From JACJYE01 sp964432875 (GTDB lineage Bacteria > Bacteroidota > Bacteroidia > Chitinophagales > Saprospiraceae): 38,948 nt of DNA. Location: the NCBI GenBank assembly GCA_964432875.1, contig CAYSPJ010000041.1, forward strand, positions 1-38,948. Reading direction: 5' to 3'. Shown piece after piece: positions 9,001-16,631 of the stretch. The notes beneath the pieces were generated by a model. It was given only the letters and a program-made list of their open reading frames with translations, made no database searches and had not been told where the DNA came from. The position numbers were made by a program, and so were the translations under genes. Every line of letters starts with the position of its first letter. Position 1 is the stretch's first letter.

Positions 9001-9091
9001 GTTTGCGCTAGCGGCGGGCACTATGGGTGGCTTGTTGTTTTCGCTGCTCGTGCTCACCCTCTTCACACCGCTATTTTTGCGCCAAAGATGA
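6002..9091 (+). CDS. Orphan RND transporter permease
   Basis: 1029 aa. It shows the RND layout: N-terminal helix (STFSIVLLFAVLALWGWGLW), porter segment with VSYAWPHASPEAVEAQLTAP, and TM2-TM6 around residues 335-480. TM4 carries a single acidic residue, D402 in GIVIDNTLVMAHH. A second periplasmic loop and C-terminal helices follow (LPLVMGLIFFICAIHFESL). The ATG at 6002 lies close behind an A+T-rich leader; no strong Shine-Dalgarno is visible, which is normal for this phylum. No adaptor or outer-membrane channel adjoins it. It may share the adaptor encoded at 3219-4295, since tandem RND permeases with one adaptor are common, but here the two permease genes point away from each other. Substrate unknown. 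The call to the RND superfamily is secure; membership of a drug, metal or lipid class is not. Confidence 0.9.
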   Translation: MFRLSTFSIVLLFAVLALWGWGLWPKLPVQFLPQAKAPSLRVSYAWPHASPEAVEAQLTAPLEGAFRLVSGVERLYSVSGNGSGYIDLSLAKNARLDDLRFELSARIRQLYPSWPAGASYPIIEAQAAAEAQGQQALLAYSLSGDAQAAELYRYAQESLAPSLALMPGISHISAVGGNPMEWRLRYEGESLRRLGLRPADIGQAARQAFSQQAVGIAQEEGTWRFISLAPTFDGLLPSSADWASLPIGKTAGRIIHLGDLAQVQLAEARPTAYFRINGKNSIRLLLFAEAGVNTIELAARARRQIAWQRSALPPSYQLLLEDDRSQPLQIELDKIKMRTLLSLGILLAFVLVVYRSLRYLALIVFSLAANLGIAFIAYYALGIELHLYALAGITVSFGIVIDNTLVMAHHLRRSSKIPVFAALLAGAATTASALAIIYFLPEQWRLNLFEFAAVLLINLAASLAVARWFIPALMEQMQLRRPSAKPIQQRRALLRLRRAYERGLQALWRFRKTALLLVVLAFGLPVFWLPRQVDGWGWYNRSLGSEWYLEHLRPKVDRWLGGSLRLFAWYVYESGGYRQPDETILYVNAAMPPGATIEQMDAVCQQMERYLAQFGQAIRQFSTQVSSGQLAAIRIQFPAERQSYFPLVLKERLIAYGLSMGGVQWDIYGVGRGFSNETGQSPPRFRVKMTAYNQNQLAIEAERFAERLAQNPRITDLNTAANVNWWEKDLYQYHAAIDQPALARQGLAAEELLQALAPFNQAPPASLYVKGYPVRMAEKQPQGLWQMLHQPQLADARQIDIGALARLEKVKTQTAIHKEDQQYIQLISFEYQGERRFGARWLESCIDIARQELPLGYTIAEEGYRSRAEQRKLYRLLPLVMGLIFFICAIHFESLRQSLLIILLIPISFIGIFLVFYGFGFRFDQGGYTSFILVSGLAVNSLILLLNDYNYYRKQHPEWAPMRLYARAYWGKIAPIALSVLSTVLGMAPFMLYGDEDVFWFALAAGTMGGLLFSLLVLTLFTPLFLRQR

Positions 9092-9164
9092 GCCTCTTGC
9101 GGCCGATGCTTGAATATCTCCCTGCTTTTGTGTTGCTTTGCTGGAAGATTTCAGAGGGGGGGGC

Positions 9165-9237
9165 TAATCTTCGCGAATGAAAACACGAATTTCCGCTAAA
9201 GCCCTTCGCGCCGATTCGCGCCCCAAAAAAAATCGCG
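9165..9237. repeat. Degenerate CGCGAAT-rich intergenic repeat
   Basis: The segment after the RND gene holds repeated half-palindromes (TTCGCGAATG, ACACGAATTTCC, TTCGCGCCGATTCGCGCC, AATCGCGCTAAATCGCG). It is related in style to 1-67 and 11610-11665. A G8 run lies just before it at 9156-9163. No gene is seen in 9092-9277. Confidence 0.35.
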
Positions 9238-9277
9238 CTAAATCGCGTTCAAAAACAAAAGAAACCAGGAAAGAAAT

Positions 9278-9790
9278 ATGACCATGATGGAACAAAATTT
9301 TAATCTGATTATCAGCGGCAAACAGGAGCGGCTTGGCTTGGATGCATTCCTGGCAGCCCTGGGCATGAAGGGGAAGCTGCTGCAAGCCCCCCTATCCTTT
9401 GTGGCGGCAATGGAAATATTATCAGCCGATGAGAAAGGCGGCTTGCTGATGGTTGCGGCCCACCGCGGACAGCACATCCTGCTGGAAGACCGCGCGGAAT
9501 TGCTGGGCATCACCTGCGAAAAGCGCATCCTGTCTCACACCCGGGCCACCCATGGCGAAGTGCTCGCCCTCACCCTGGCCGATGATGCCGGTATCTCCTG
9601 GTACAATTACTACCGCGATGGCAAACTGGCGCGCAGCGTCACTTTCGAAGGCACGGATTCGGATGAGACCGGCAAACCTATCGTCTATGAAAAAAGCGGC
9701 ATGGAACCCCATAAGGTGCTGACTTCTTTTTGCGACCAATGGAAAAACCTCCTGAAGCTGGAGTGGGAGGTGTATGCCATTAACGCCTAG
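9278..9790 (+). CDS. Hypothetical protein, 170 aa
   Basis: 170 aa. AGGAAAG at 9267-9273 is a good ribosome-binding site about 5 nt before the ATG at 9278, which supports this start over the in-frame ATGs three and four codons in. There is no signal peptide or membrane segment, so it should be cytoplasmic. The sequence is a mixed alpha/beta type with short strands (NFNLIISGKQERLG, GLLMVAAHRGQHILLED, GISWYNYYRDGKLARSV) and an acidic, Trp-containing C-terminus (FCDQWKNLLKLEWEVYAINA). I do not recognise the family. It stands alone: the preceding RND gene ends 186 nt upstream, and the following small membrane protein gene starts about 207 nt downstream, both on the same strand. Confidence 0.75.
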   Translation: MTMMEQNFNLIISGKQERLGLDAFLAALGMKGKLLQAPLSFVAAMEILSADEKGGLLMVAAHRGQHILLEDRAELLGITCEKRILSHTRATHGEVLALTLADDAGISWYNYYRDGKLARSVTFEGTDSDETGKPIVYEKSGMEPHKVLTSFCDQWKNLLKLEWEVYAINA

Positions 9791-9997
9791 TGCGTCACGC
9801 ATCAGGCGTTGAGCCTGGCAGGTTCATCGCTTGGTTATCGCATCATCCGTTCATCGTTGGGGGGGCTAGCAGGATTTCCCTGCTGGCGCAGTTCAACCAT
9901 TCGGCAATACTACCGTTCTACCATCCTGCTGTTGTTTGCCCTGGCGCGCTGTGGACGGGCATCACCATTCATTATAAGCAAGATAAAATCAAGCTCA

Positions 9998-10225
9998 ATG
10001 CAAAAAAGCAAATACTACTTCTGGGCCGGGTTGGCGCTGCTGATCCTCGGCATCATCGCCGGGGCATTTGGACAGCTCATCGTGGAAGATATATTGGGGA
10101 TGGAACGGCCGTTTGGAGAGGAGCCGCTCAGCATCAAGCTGGCGCGCTATGGGATTGGCGCTTCTGCCTTAGGCGCAATCCTGATGTTGTACGGCGGGTG
10201 GCGGAATAAGCGCGGGAAGAAGTAG
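9998..10225 (+). CDS. Small two-helix membrane protein
   Basis: 75 aa from the ATG at 9998. The same frame stays open upstream to 9809, but that part lacks a protein-like composition and the hydrophobic helix follows directly after this ATG. Helix 1 is YYFWAGLALLILGIIAGAFG, a polar loop with PFGEEPLSIKLAR follows, and helix 2 is GIGASALGAILMLYGGW with a basic tail RNKRGKK. No family is recognised. It converges with the porin gene, with 23 nt between the stop codons and no clear terminator hairpin. Confidence 0.6.
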   Translation: MQKSKYYFWAGLALLILGIIAGAFGQLIVEDILGMERPFGEEPLSIKLARYGIGASALGAILMLYGGWRNKRGKK

Positions 10226-10248
10226 CGCGTTGCCCATCCCCTCAGGCT

Positions 10249-11553
10249 TCAAAAAATCGCATGCACGCCCAGCCCGACCCAATTGCCGCGGCGGATGGGG
10301 CCCAGGCCAGATTGATTGAAGTAGGCATTGCCCGTAAAGCCTGCTGCCGCTTCGCCGGCATCTCCTTCGTGCCAGGTATAGTGCAGCAATAGCTTAAGCT
10401 TGCGCTGATTGAGGTACCAGTTCACCCCCAGGTCGTAAGTATATTCGCGCCCGGAGGATGCGCCGACCGCTCTAGCGTCGGCCTGCCGATCGAGGCTATT
10501 GGCACCATTGAACTGCATGAGCATAAATGCCGGTTCGAGGAAGTACTTGCCGCCCAGCACCAAGTTGTAGCCCAGGCGGGCGTGCCCGGCATTGGTGGCG
10601 GCGACGAAGCTGCGGCGGATGTCGTCTGCCATGTTGCGGTTGCCTTCACGCCACATGAAATTCCATTCGGCATCGAGATTGAGCGGGCCCCAGTTGAGGA
10701 GCACATCCGCTTCGGCGGCGTAGCTCGATTCAAAGAGGGCGGTGCTGCCCTGCCAGGCGCCGCTGAAGCCCAGCGAGACTCCCCGCCTTTGGCCGAAGTA
10801 ATTGATGTCGTAGCTGATCTTGTATTCCTCCATTTCCGGGTCGCCGAGATAGACCACCGCCCTGGCCACGACCAAAGCGGAGAAATCCCGCCCGGTAGAA
10901 TTGCCGCTGTTGGCGATAGCAACAGGGGTGAAGATACCGAGGTTGTAATTGAGGCCAATTTGGCGGTTCTCATTCAACAGCAAGCCGCCCAGGTTGATCC
11001 CCATGGCCCGCCCCGGCCCGGTGCCTACCAGGTGGTTGCGGATGTAAGTTTGCGACATGGCTTTCTCCATAGAATTGACTGCCCAGCCAGAGGTGATGCT
11101 CTCACGGCTAAATTGGGGACGGAAATACCCCCCGGTGAGGTTAAAGGTTTCATTACCGGGCTGGGGCTTCCATTGCAAGAAAGCGTCCCAAATACCAAAT
11201 TTTGGTATCGACCCATTGTTTGGCGTACCGAGATGGGCGGCCATTACATCCTGGCCAATCATATCGTATGCCCCCATAAACAACACCTGCAAACCCTCGT
11301 ATGGCACCGCCCGGAAGCCCGCGCGCGCACGGCGCAACAAGAAGTTCACACGGTCGTCAACCGGTGCGTAGCGCGCCGAGTCAGGATTGTAAACTTCCTG
11401 CCCCATGCTGTAGCTGCTCCACAGCTGCAGTTGCATGAACGGCTGTATCCTGGCCCCTTCCCTTTCTTTGAGCCAATGGGAGAAGCCCTCCTGCCCGTCC
11501 AGCCCGGCAGCTGTCAGGAACATCGCCAAGAGAAACGCAGTAATTCGGGTCAT
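10249..11553 (-). CDS. Outer-membrane porin, OprO/OprP-like
   Basis: 434 aa from the ATG at 11551-11553, chosen because it starts the signal peptide MTRITAFLLAMFLTAAGLDGQ; the frame is open further upstream but without protein character. The mature protein is strand-rich with alternating aromatic and polar residues (FMQLQLWSSYSMG, FNLTGGYFRPQFSRES, ISYDINYFGQRRGVSLGFSG). It ends in VGLGVHAIF, the C-terminal Phe typical of outer-membrane barrels inserted by BamA. The segment LRRARAGFRAVPYEGLQVLF near the start is like phosphate-selective porins O/P. Substrate is unknown: the family name does not prove phosphate. It lies 284 nt downstream of the sulfur-transporter genes on the same strand and may serve oxyanion entry for them. 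The leader has a C8 run 20-27 nt before the start. Confidence 0.8.
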   Translation of the reverse strand: MTRITAFLLAMFLTAAGLDGQEGFSHWLKEREGARIQPFMQLQLWSSYSMGQEVYNPDSARYAPVDDRVNFLLRRARAGFRAVPYEGLQVLFMGAYDMIGQDVMAAHLGTPNNGSIPKFGIWDAFLQWKPQPGNETFNLTGGYFRPQFSRESITSGWAVNSMEKAMSQTYIRNHLVGTGPGRAMGINLGGLLLNENRQIGLNYNLGIFTPVAIANSGNSTGRDFSALVVARAVVYLGDPEMEEYKISYDINYFGQRRGVSLGFSGAWQGSTALFESSYAAEADVLLNWGPLNLDAEWNFMWREGNRNMADDIRRSFVAATNAGHARLGYNLVLGGKYFLEPAFMLMQFNGANSLDRQADARAVGASSGREYTYDLGVNWYLNQRKLKLLLHYTWHEGDAGEAAAGFTGNAYFNQSGLGPIRRGNWVGLGVHAIF

Positions 11554-11837
11554 TATCGATTTGATTTTGAACGGGGGGGGTATCCTTTGAACTGATGGAG
11601 TGGGAACGCGAATTGACGCAATTTTTTGGCACGAATGTGCGCGAAAAAAGTGTTCGCGAAAATTTGCGTCCCCATCCAATACTCGCTACGTTCTTGCAGG
11701 CTGCCCTTTTAGCGCTTATCTGCTCACGTTGCGTTGCCACAAGCCATTTCACAGCTCCCGCTCGCTCCATCCCGCGCTCATTTCGTTCGTCCGGGACGCC
11801 CTATGGGTGCTTGCTTGCTTTTGTTGTCCCCCAAGGC
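11554..11837. other. Intergenic region, porin leader and degenerate repeat
   Basis: A 284-nt non-coding stretch. Next to the porin start it holds the homopolymer at 11573-11580. From about 11610 to 11665 it holds an imperfect inverted repeat whose ends read GACGCAATTTTT and AAAATTTGCGTC, with CGCGAA units inside. The remainder (11680-11837) shows no gene or convincing hairpin to me. Confidence 0.5.
11573..11580. repeat. G8/C8 homopolymer in porin leader
   Basis: Eight uninterrupted G on the plus strand, C8 on the coding strand of the porin, ending 20 nt before its ATG. Poly-C or poly-G runs of this size close to a start codon of a surface protein are frequent slippage sites. Here it could alter promoter or leader spacing but not the reading frame. 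Confidence 0.8.
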
Positions 11838-12251
11838 TTAATGCGGCAGCTTATCCATCACCAACCCATAGACGTAAGTGCCCAGGACGGCGCCGATCAT
11901 GACCACCAGGATGATGAAGTAGCCGTTGCCGATGAGGACGAACATGGGGCCCGGGCAGCAGCCCACCAAAGCCCAGCCCAGGCCGAAGATAGAGCCGGCC
12001 AGCAGGTGGCGCTTGAGGTTGAGCTTCATTGGGGTGTAGCTCACGGTGTTGCCTACCAGGGTTTTCATTTTGCTGCTCTTCATCAACCAGACGATGAGGG
12101 CGCTCAGCACCACGGCCGTGCCGATGATGCCGTACATGTGGAAGCTCTCGAAGCGGAACATCTCGTGGATGCGGAACCAGGAGATGGCTTCGGATTTAGT
12201 CATGACGATGCCGAAGAAGATACCCACGGCGAAAAAAGCGATATTTTTCAT
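11838..12251 (-). CDS. YeeE/YedE-type sulfur transporter, C-terminal-half subunit
   Basis: 137 aa, four likely membrane helices. It corresponds to the second half of thiosulfate transporters of the TsuA/YeeE type, which is often a separate gene (PmpB-like, DUF6691). The key motif is WALVGCCPGPMFVLIGNG with C98 and C99; the equivalent Cys in TsuA lies on the thiosulfate conduction path. The start at 12249-12251 gives MKNIAFFAVGIFFGIVMTKS, the first helix. It lies 32 nt behind the partner gene 12284-12883, so the two are an operon and should form one transporter in the inner membrane, importing thiosulfate or a related sulfur species. Substrate assignment is by family only. Confidence 0.85.
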   Translation of the reverse strand: MKNIAFFAVGIFFGIVMTKSEAISWFRIHEMFRFESFHMYGIIGTAVVLSALIVWLMKSSKMKTLVGNTVSYTPMKLNLKRHLLAGSIFGLGWALVGCCPGPMFVLIGNGYFIILVVMIGAVLGTYVYGLVMDKLPH

Positions 12252-12283
12252 TGTTCGATTGTTCTTTTTGAATTGGTTGCAAA

Positions 12284-12883
12284 TTAGAGCCCCATGATGA
12301 GGGGGAACAGCAGGTGCGTCATCAGCAAGCCGCCGATAAAGAAGCCGATCACGGTGATGAGGGAAGGCAGCTGCAGGTGCGCCAAGCCAGAAATGGCATG
12401 GCCAGAAGTACAGCCGTCGCCATAGCGGGCGCCAAAGCCCACCATGAAGCCCCCGACCAAAGCCAGGATCAGCCCTTTGATGCTGGTAAAATTGAACAAT
12501 GAAGTGGGTACGAAGCCCATGCCCAAATCATCAGAAGCCGGATAATCAATGCCGATGGTGGACAAATATTCCACCGTAGCTTGGGAGATCGCCACTGGCT
12601 CCGGGCTGCGCAGGAACAAGCCGGCGATGATACCGCCGGCCAGACCGCCAAAAACGAAAGCCAGGCGCCAGTACTCCTGTTTGATATCCATCTTAAAAAA
12701 GGAGGATTGCTTGCCTGCGCCGGCGATGGCACACATTGATTTAAAGGCCATGGAGACCCCAAAGCTGCGCCCCATCCAGGTCAGCAAGGCCAGCGTCAGG
12801 GCGATACCCACGCCTGCGATGGACCAGTGCCAAGGCTGGCTCACCAAGTCCAGAAACGAGTTAAAAACGTTGATTAATAACAT
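12284..12883 (-). CDS. YeeE/YedE-type sulfur transporter, N-terminal-half subunit
   Basis: 199 aa with five or more membrane helices. The hallmark GARYGDGCTSGHAISGLA (C158) matches the first-half motif of YeeE/YedE thiosulfate transporters (PmpA-like). A second conserved patch is RSFGVSMAFKSMCAI near residue 40-52, with C51. The ATG at 12881-12883 opens directly into helix 1 (WHWSIAGVGIALTLALLTW). It is followed 32 nt later by the second-half gene and preceded 72 nt upstream by thioredoxin on the same strand. This arrangement fits sulfur import coupled to a cytosolic thiol reductant. Confidence 0.87.
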   Translation of the reverse strand: MLLINVFNSFLDLVSQPWHWSIAGVGIALTLALLTWMGRSFGVSMAFKSMCAIAGAGKQSSFFKMDIKQEYWRLAFVFGGLAGGIIAGLFLRSPEPVAISQATVEYLSTIGIDYPASDDLGMGFVPTSLFNFTSIKGLILALVGGFMVGFGARYGDGCTSGHAISGLAHLQLPSLITVIGFFIGGLLMTHLLFPLIMGL

Positions 12884-12955
12884 AGTTTTGTTCGATTTTC
12901 AAGTTGTTAAACAGTAAGCCTAAGGCTTGCCCTGCAAAATCGGAAGTTTTTTCGA

Positions 12956-13261
12956 TTATGCAAACTCTTCAATTACGCTTTTCAGCCGGTGCGCCGATTG
13001 CATCCCCGATTGCCGCCACTTGACCTGCCCGCCTTTGAACAAAACGAAGGTCGGCACGCCCTGGATTTGCATCTTGCTGGCCAACGCCCGGTTGGCATCC
13101 ACATCGATTTTCACGATAGAAGCCTTATCGCCTATTTCTCCGGCTACTTCCTTCAGGATGGGGGCCATCGCTTTGCACGGCCCACACCACTCGGCTGAAA
13201 AGTCCACCAACACTGGCTTATCACCATTGATTAATTCACTAAAGGATACTTTCTTTTTCAT
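12956..13261 (-). CDS. trxA: Thioredoxin
   Basis: 101 aa, full length for a classical thioredoxin. The active site is WCGPCK at residues 25-30 after VLVDFSAE, and the cis-Pro loop is GVPTFVLFKGG (P70). No signal peptide is present, so it is cytoplasmic. It reduces disulfides and can serve as electron donor in sulfur assimilation or sulfane-sulfur handling. It is the first gene of the minus-strand set with the two YeeE/YedE halves, 72 nt ahead of them, which suggests a specialised role in sulfur metabolism rather than the housekeeping thioredoxin. The gene symbol is by family and could be one of several trx paralogues. Confidence 0.92.
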   Translation of the reverse strand: MKKKVSFSELINGDKPVLVDFSAEWCGPCKAMAPILKEVAGEIGDKASIVKIDVDANRALASKMQIQGVPTFVLFKGGQVKWRQSGMQSAHRLKSVIEEFA

Positions 13262-13644
13262 GTGTCAACTATTTTATTTGTTGTTGTTCAGCGCTCCCGG
13301 ATGTATAGCGGTAGCGCTAAATCATGGCACAAAATTCGCACTATGCCAGACATCCGTCAGTGATAGTAGTCACATTGGTTGATTAGGGTCGGTCTTTATA
13401 GCCCGATAGCCGCGTTACGCTCGGCCCAAACGCCTGTGAACTCCGTTTTTTGACCATCCGCAAGCCTTGCCTTCAAACGCTAAAGCTCAGACACCCGACT
13501 AAATGGACATACACGAATTAGACTTCTTGCCCTAGTGCCTCGGGCTCCGATTTTACAGTTGGGTAAGCCGATTTTTTTTAGCGCCACGGCTTTTTTGCCC
13601 AAAAAGCCTTACCTTGCTGTTCAAAACCCATTTATCCGTAGATT
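13262..13644. other. Divergent intergenic region, thioredoxin/caspase
   Basis: A 383-nt stretch between divergent genes, so it should carry both promoters. Beside the thioredoxin start lies a nested, imperfect dyad: CGGATGT (13298-13304) with ACATCCG (13350-13356), and TGGCA with TGCCA inside. This could be an operator for the sulfur genes, but the match is short. I see no gene and no clear -33/-7 pair in the remainder. Confidence 0.35.
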
Positions 13645-15428
13645 ATGGAGCGAGGGATTGGCCTTTCAGAAACCCTGCCGACGGGCTATGACCCTAAAAA
13701 GGCAGTCAACTACATCCTTGCCATCGGCATTGACGAATACGAGCATTGGGAAAAGTTGAATAATGCCGTCAAGGATGCCAACGATTTTGTAGCTGTGCTG
13801 GTGCGGCAATACCAGTTTGAAGAGGGCAACGTCTTCCGCCTCTTCAACCGGGAAGCTACCGAAGACAATATCCGGGAGAAAATCCGGGAGATCAAACGGC
13901 GCATCACTTCCAACGACAATCTGATTATCTACTACTCGGGCCACGGGCATTACGATCAGGAGTTTGACGAAGGGCACTGGGTGCCTTTCGACGCCCGCAA
14001 AGACCGGTCAGGGCGCTACATTTCCAATTCCGACATCATCAAGTGGATCAATGCCCTGGAGGCTCAGCACATCCTGCTGGTAATCGATTCCTGCTTTTCG
14101 GGCTCCCTGGTGGTGCGCAAGCGCAGCAGCGTATTGGACGAGCATTACCGCTCGCGCCGCATCGTCAGCTCGGGCCGCATCGAAGCAGTTTCCGACGGGC
14201 TGCCGGGCAAGAACAGCCCCTTTGCCGAAGGGGTGATTACTTACCTGAAGAAAAACACCCGCCAAGCGCTGAATACGACTGAGCTGGTGCAGCGCGTCAA
14301 GGAATTTGTGGCCAACAAGGCCAACCAAAGCCCGGTGGAGGGCCGGGTGCAGAATTCTGCCGATGAGAATGGCGAGTTTGTCTTCCACCTCAAAGTCAGT
14401 GAGGAGGATTTCTGGCTCAATGTGCAGCAGTCCGATTCGGCCAAGGCTTATGAAGATTACCTGACTTACTATCCCGCCGGGCGGTATGCCGCACAAGCGG
14501 AGCGCCGGCTCGATACCCTCCGAGAAGATGGCTTTTGGGAAAACGCCAAGGCCAAGGATAGCGAGCTGGGCTACGAGAACTACCTGAAGAAGTACGCCGG
14601 CAGCGGCAAATACCTGGAGCAAGCCCGCCAACGCCTCGACAAGCTGCACGCCCAGCAGTTGGAGCGCCGCAAATGGCTGGAACAGTTAAGCCATAAGGAT
14701 GCGGAACGGGAAGAGGTGCAGCGCAATTTCCAGGAACACATCCGCCAGGCGGAAGCTTTTTTCCAACAGAAAAAGCTGGAGGAGGCTCGTGATTTATATC
14801 GCCAGAGCTTACCGTACTTTATGGAAGGCTTCGCGCCCTCCTACGACTATATCGAGGAGCAAATCAACCTGTGCACCAATGGCATCGCCTTTGTACAGTA
14901 CTACCAGGATGGCAAGCAAGCCATGGAGCAGGGCAATTTCCGCCTGGCGCTACAATACTTCACCGAAGCGCTGAAAACGGGTGACGACCCACGGGTGGAG
15001 GACTTCATCAAGGTCTGCCGCCAGCGCCTGGAGCGGCCTGCGCCGAAACCGGAAGCGCCCCCTGCCAATGAACCGGCACCGCTGGGGCGCGCTGCGCTCC
15101 CGCCCCGCCCCGCCCCGCAGCCCCGCCCGGCCGCGCGCGCGACTCGTAAGCGCAGCAGCGCTTTGGGTTGGATACTGGGCCTGGCGGGCCTGACCGTGCT
15201 GACGATTGTGATCCTCCTGGCTATTAGCGAGATGGATAAGGGTGATTTTTATGTGCCAGACGAACCTGGGTACAGCACTGCCCCCCCTGATGCTGCTGGT
15301 ACCGCACCTACTTATGCCAACATGATCCTCGGCACCTGGCAGGTGGCCGACATGCAGTCCAACGGCGTCTCTTTCCGCCAAATGGGCGCCGAATACCAGC
15401 AAATGCTGGATATGATGAACTTCAGTTT
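13645..15428 (+). CDS. Caspase-family (C14) multidomain membrane protein, 3' end in gap
   Basis: 594 residues are readable before the gap. Residues 20-245 are a caspase/metacaspase fold with both catalytic residues: H100 in YYSGHGHYD and C150 in VIDSCFSGS. It should be an active cysteine protease, probably of Arg/Lys specificity as in prokaryotic metacaspases. Two repeats follow (about 254-290 and 295-333) of the pattern FW-x-A-x(3)-D-x(4)-Y-E-x-Y-L, ending in A-x(2)-R-L-D-x-L. A Glu/Gln/Arg-rich TPR-like segment (about 344-480) is next, then a Pro/Ala/Arg-rich linker and a membrane helix near 505-528 (LGWILGLAGLTVLTIVILLA). A C-terminal domain begins ILGTWQVADMQSNG, lipocalin-like. The protease half is thus probably cytosolic and the last domain periplasmic. 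The true end is lost in the gap; the TGA after it cannot be trusted for frame. Confidence 0.88.
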
Positions 15429-15528
15429 NNNNNNNNNNNNNNNNNNNNNNNNNNNNNNNNNNNNNNNNNNNNNNNNNNNNNNNNNNNNNNNNNNNNNNNN
15501 NNNNNNNNNNNNNNNNNNNNNNNNNNNN
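15429..15528. other. Assembly gap (100 N)
   Basis: Exactly 100 N, a conventional placeholder, so the real length is unknown. It removes the 3' end of the caspase-like gene and any terminator between it and the convergent dehydrogenase gene. Confidence 0.98.
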
Positions 15529-15542
15529 TGACCTTTTAACCT

Positions 15543-16514
15543 TTACCCCTGTATCTCTTCGATGATTTGGTAAGCCAGTTTCAGGGCTCGGTAGCCATCG
15601 TCGATGCTGACCAGGGGGCTGCTGTCGTTCTGGATGGCCTGGGCGAAAGATTCCAGCTCCATTTTAATGGCGTTGACTGGCTCGATTTCCGGCATGGCCA
15701 TTTGGATGTATTTCTTGCCGCGAGGCGTATCCAACTGCATGAGGCTGTCATCGGGCACATCGGCGGGAGGGTTATCGAAAAGGCGGACGAGCTGAGCCTG
15801 CTTGTCCAGGAAGTCGAGGCTGATATAAGCATCTTGCTGAAAGAGGCGCAGCTTGCGCATCTGCTTGAGGGAGATGCGGCTGGCCGTGAGGTTGGCCACA
15901 CAACCATTCTCAAACTCGATGCGGGCGTTGCAGATGTCTGCCGTATGGCTCACCACGGCCACGCCGCTGGCGCGGATGTTCGCCACTGGCGCAGGCACCA
16001 GGCTGAGGATGATATCCAGGTCGTGGATCATCAAATCGAGGATGACGGAGACGTCGGTGCCTCGGGCGTTGAAAACCGAGAGGCGGTGGGCCTCGATAAA
16101 CATGGGGTTGAGCGGCGTGCCGCCCAGCGCCAGCAGTGCAGGGTTGAAACGCTCCACATGGCCGACCTGCACTTTTGTACCCTGCTCGCGGCAGAGCTGC
16201 AGTAAAATCTCCGCCTCCTCCAACGTATTGGTCAGTGGTTTTTCAATAAAGAGGTGTTTGCCTTTGCACAAGGCCCTTTGAGCCAGCTCGAAATGGGTAG
16301 TGGTGGGCGTGACGATATCCACAACGTCTGCCGCATCAAGCAGGGCGTCGAGGTCGTGCCAGCGGCGAGCGCCAGTTTCTTCTTCTGCCCGGCTGGCCGT
16401 CTGGTCGTCGGGGTCGTAGAAGCCGACCAGTTCATAGCTTTCATGAGCCAATAGGATGCATTTGAGGTGGATGCGCCCCAGGTGACCTACTCCAAGTACT
16501 GCGATTTTTAGCAT
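15543..16514 (-). CDS. Gfo/Idh/MocA family NAD(P)-dependent oxidoreductase
   Basis: 323 aa from the ATG at 16512-16514. This start places the Rossmann motif VLGVGHLGRIH at residues 6-16, where the family has it; the frame is open upstream but would add an odd N-terminus. EKP at 91-93 (HLFIEKPLTN) is the family's nucleotide/catalytic motif. VGHVERFNPA (117-126) and VILDLMIHDLDIIL (157-170) supply the substrate side, with H164 and D167 likely catalytic. It oxidises a sugar or cyclitol hydroxyl. The VGHVERFNPA and LMIHDLD text reminds me of UDP-sugar 3-dehydrogenases of the GnnA/WlbA kind, so a role in lipid A or surface sugars is possible, but that is only a suggestion. No sugar genes adjoin. 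It converges with the caspase gene. Confidence 0.87.
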   Translation of the reverse strand: MLKIAVLGVGHLGRIHLKCILLAHESYELVGFYDPDDQTASRAEEETGARRWHDLDALLDAADVVDIVTPTTTHFELAQRALCKGKHLFIEKPLTNTLEEAEILLQLCREQGTKVQVGHVERFNPALLALGGTPLNPMFIEAHRLSVFNARGTDVSVILDLMIHDLDIILSLVPAPVANIRASGVAVVSHTADICNARIEFENGCVANLTASRISLKQMRKLRLFQQDAYISLDFLDKQAQLVRLFDNPPADVPDDSLMQLDTPRGKKYIQMAMPEIEPVNAIKMELESFAQAIQNDSSPLVSIDDGYRALKLAYQIIEEIQG

Positions 16515-16631
16515 GATGGTTATTTTTAGCGCATTAGTGCCTTTGAGAAAAAATTGGAATGACCGGTTTATCTTATCTCCATACGTATTGAAAACCAACC
16601 CGCAGCAGCCGTTGCCAACCGCCCTGCCGAT

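Noticed and set aside
13645..15531. Caspase gene ending at the TGA just after the gap
   Set aside because: The gap length is arbitrary, so the frame after it cannot be carried over.
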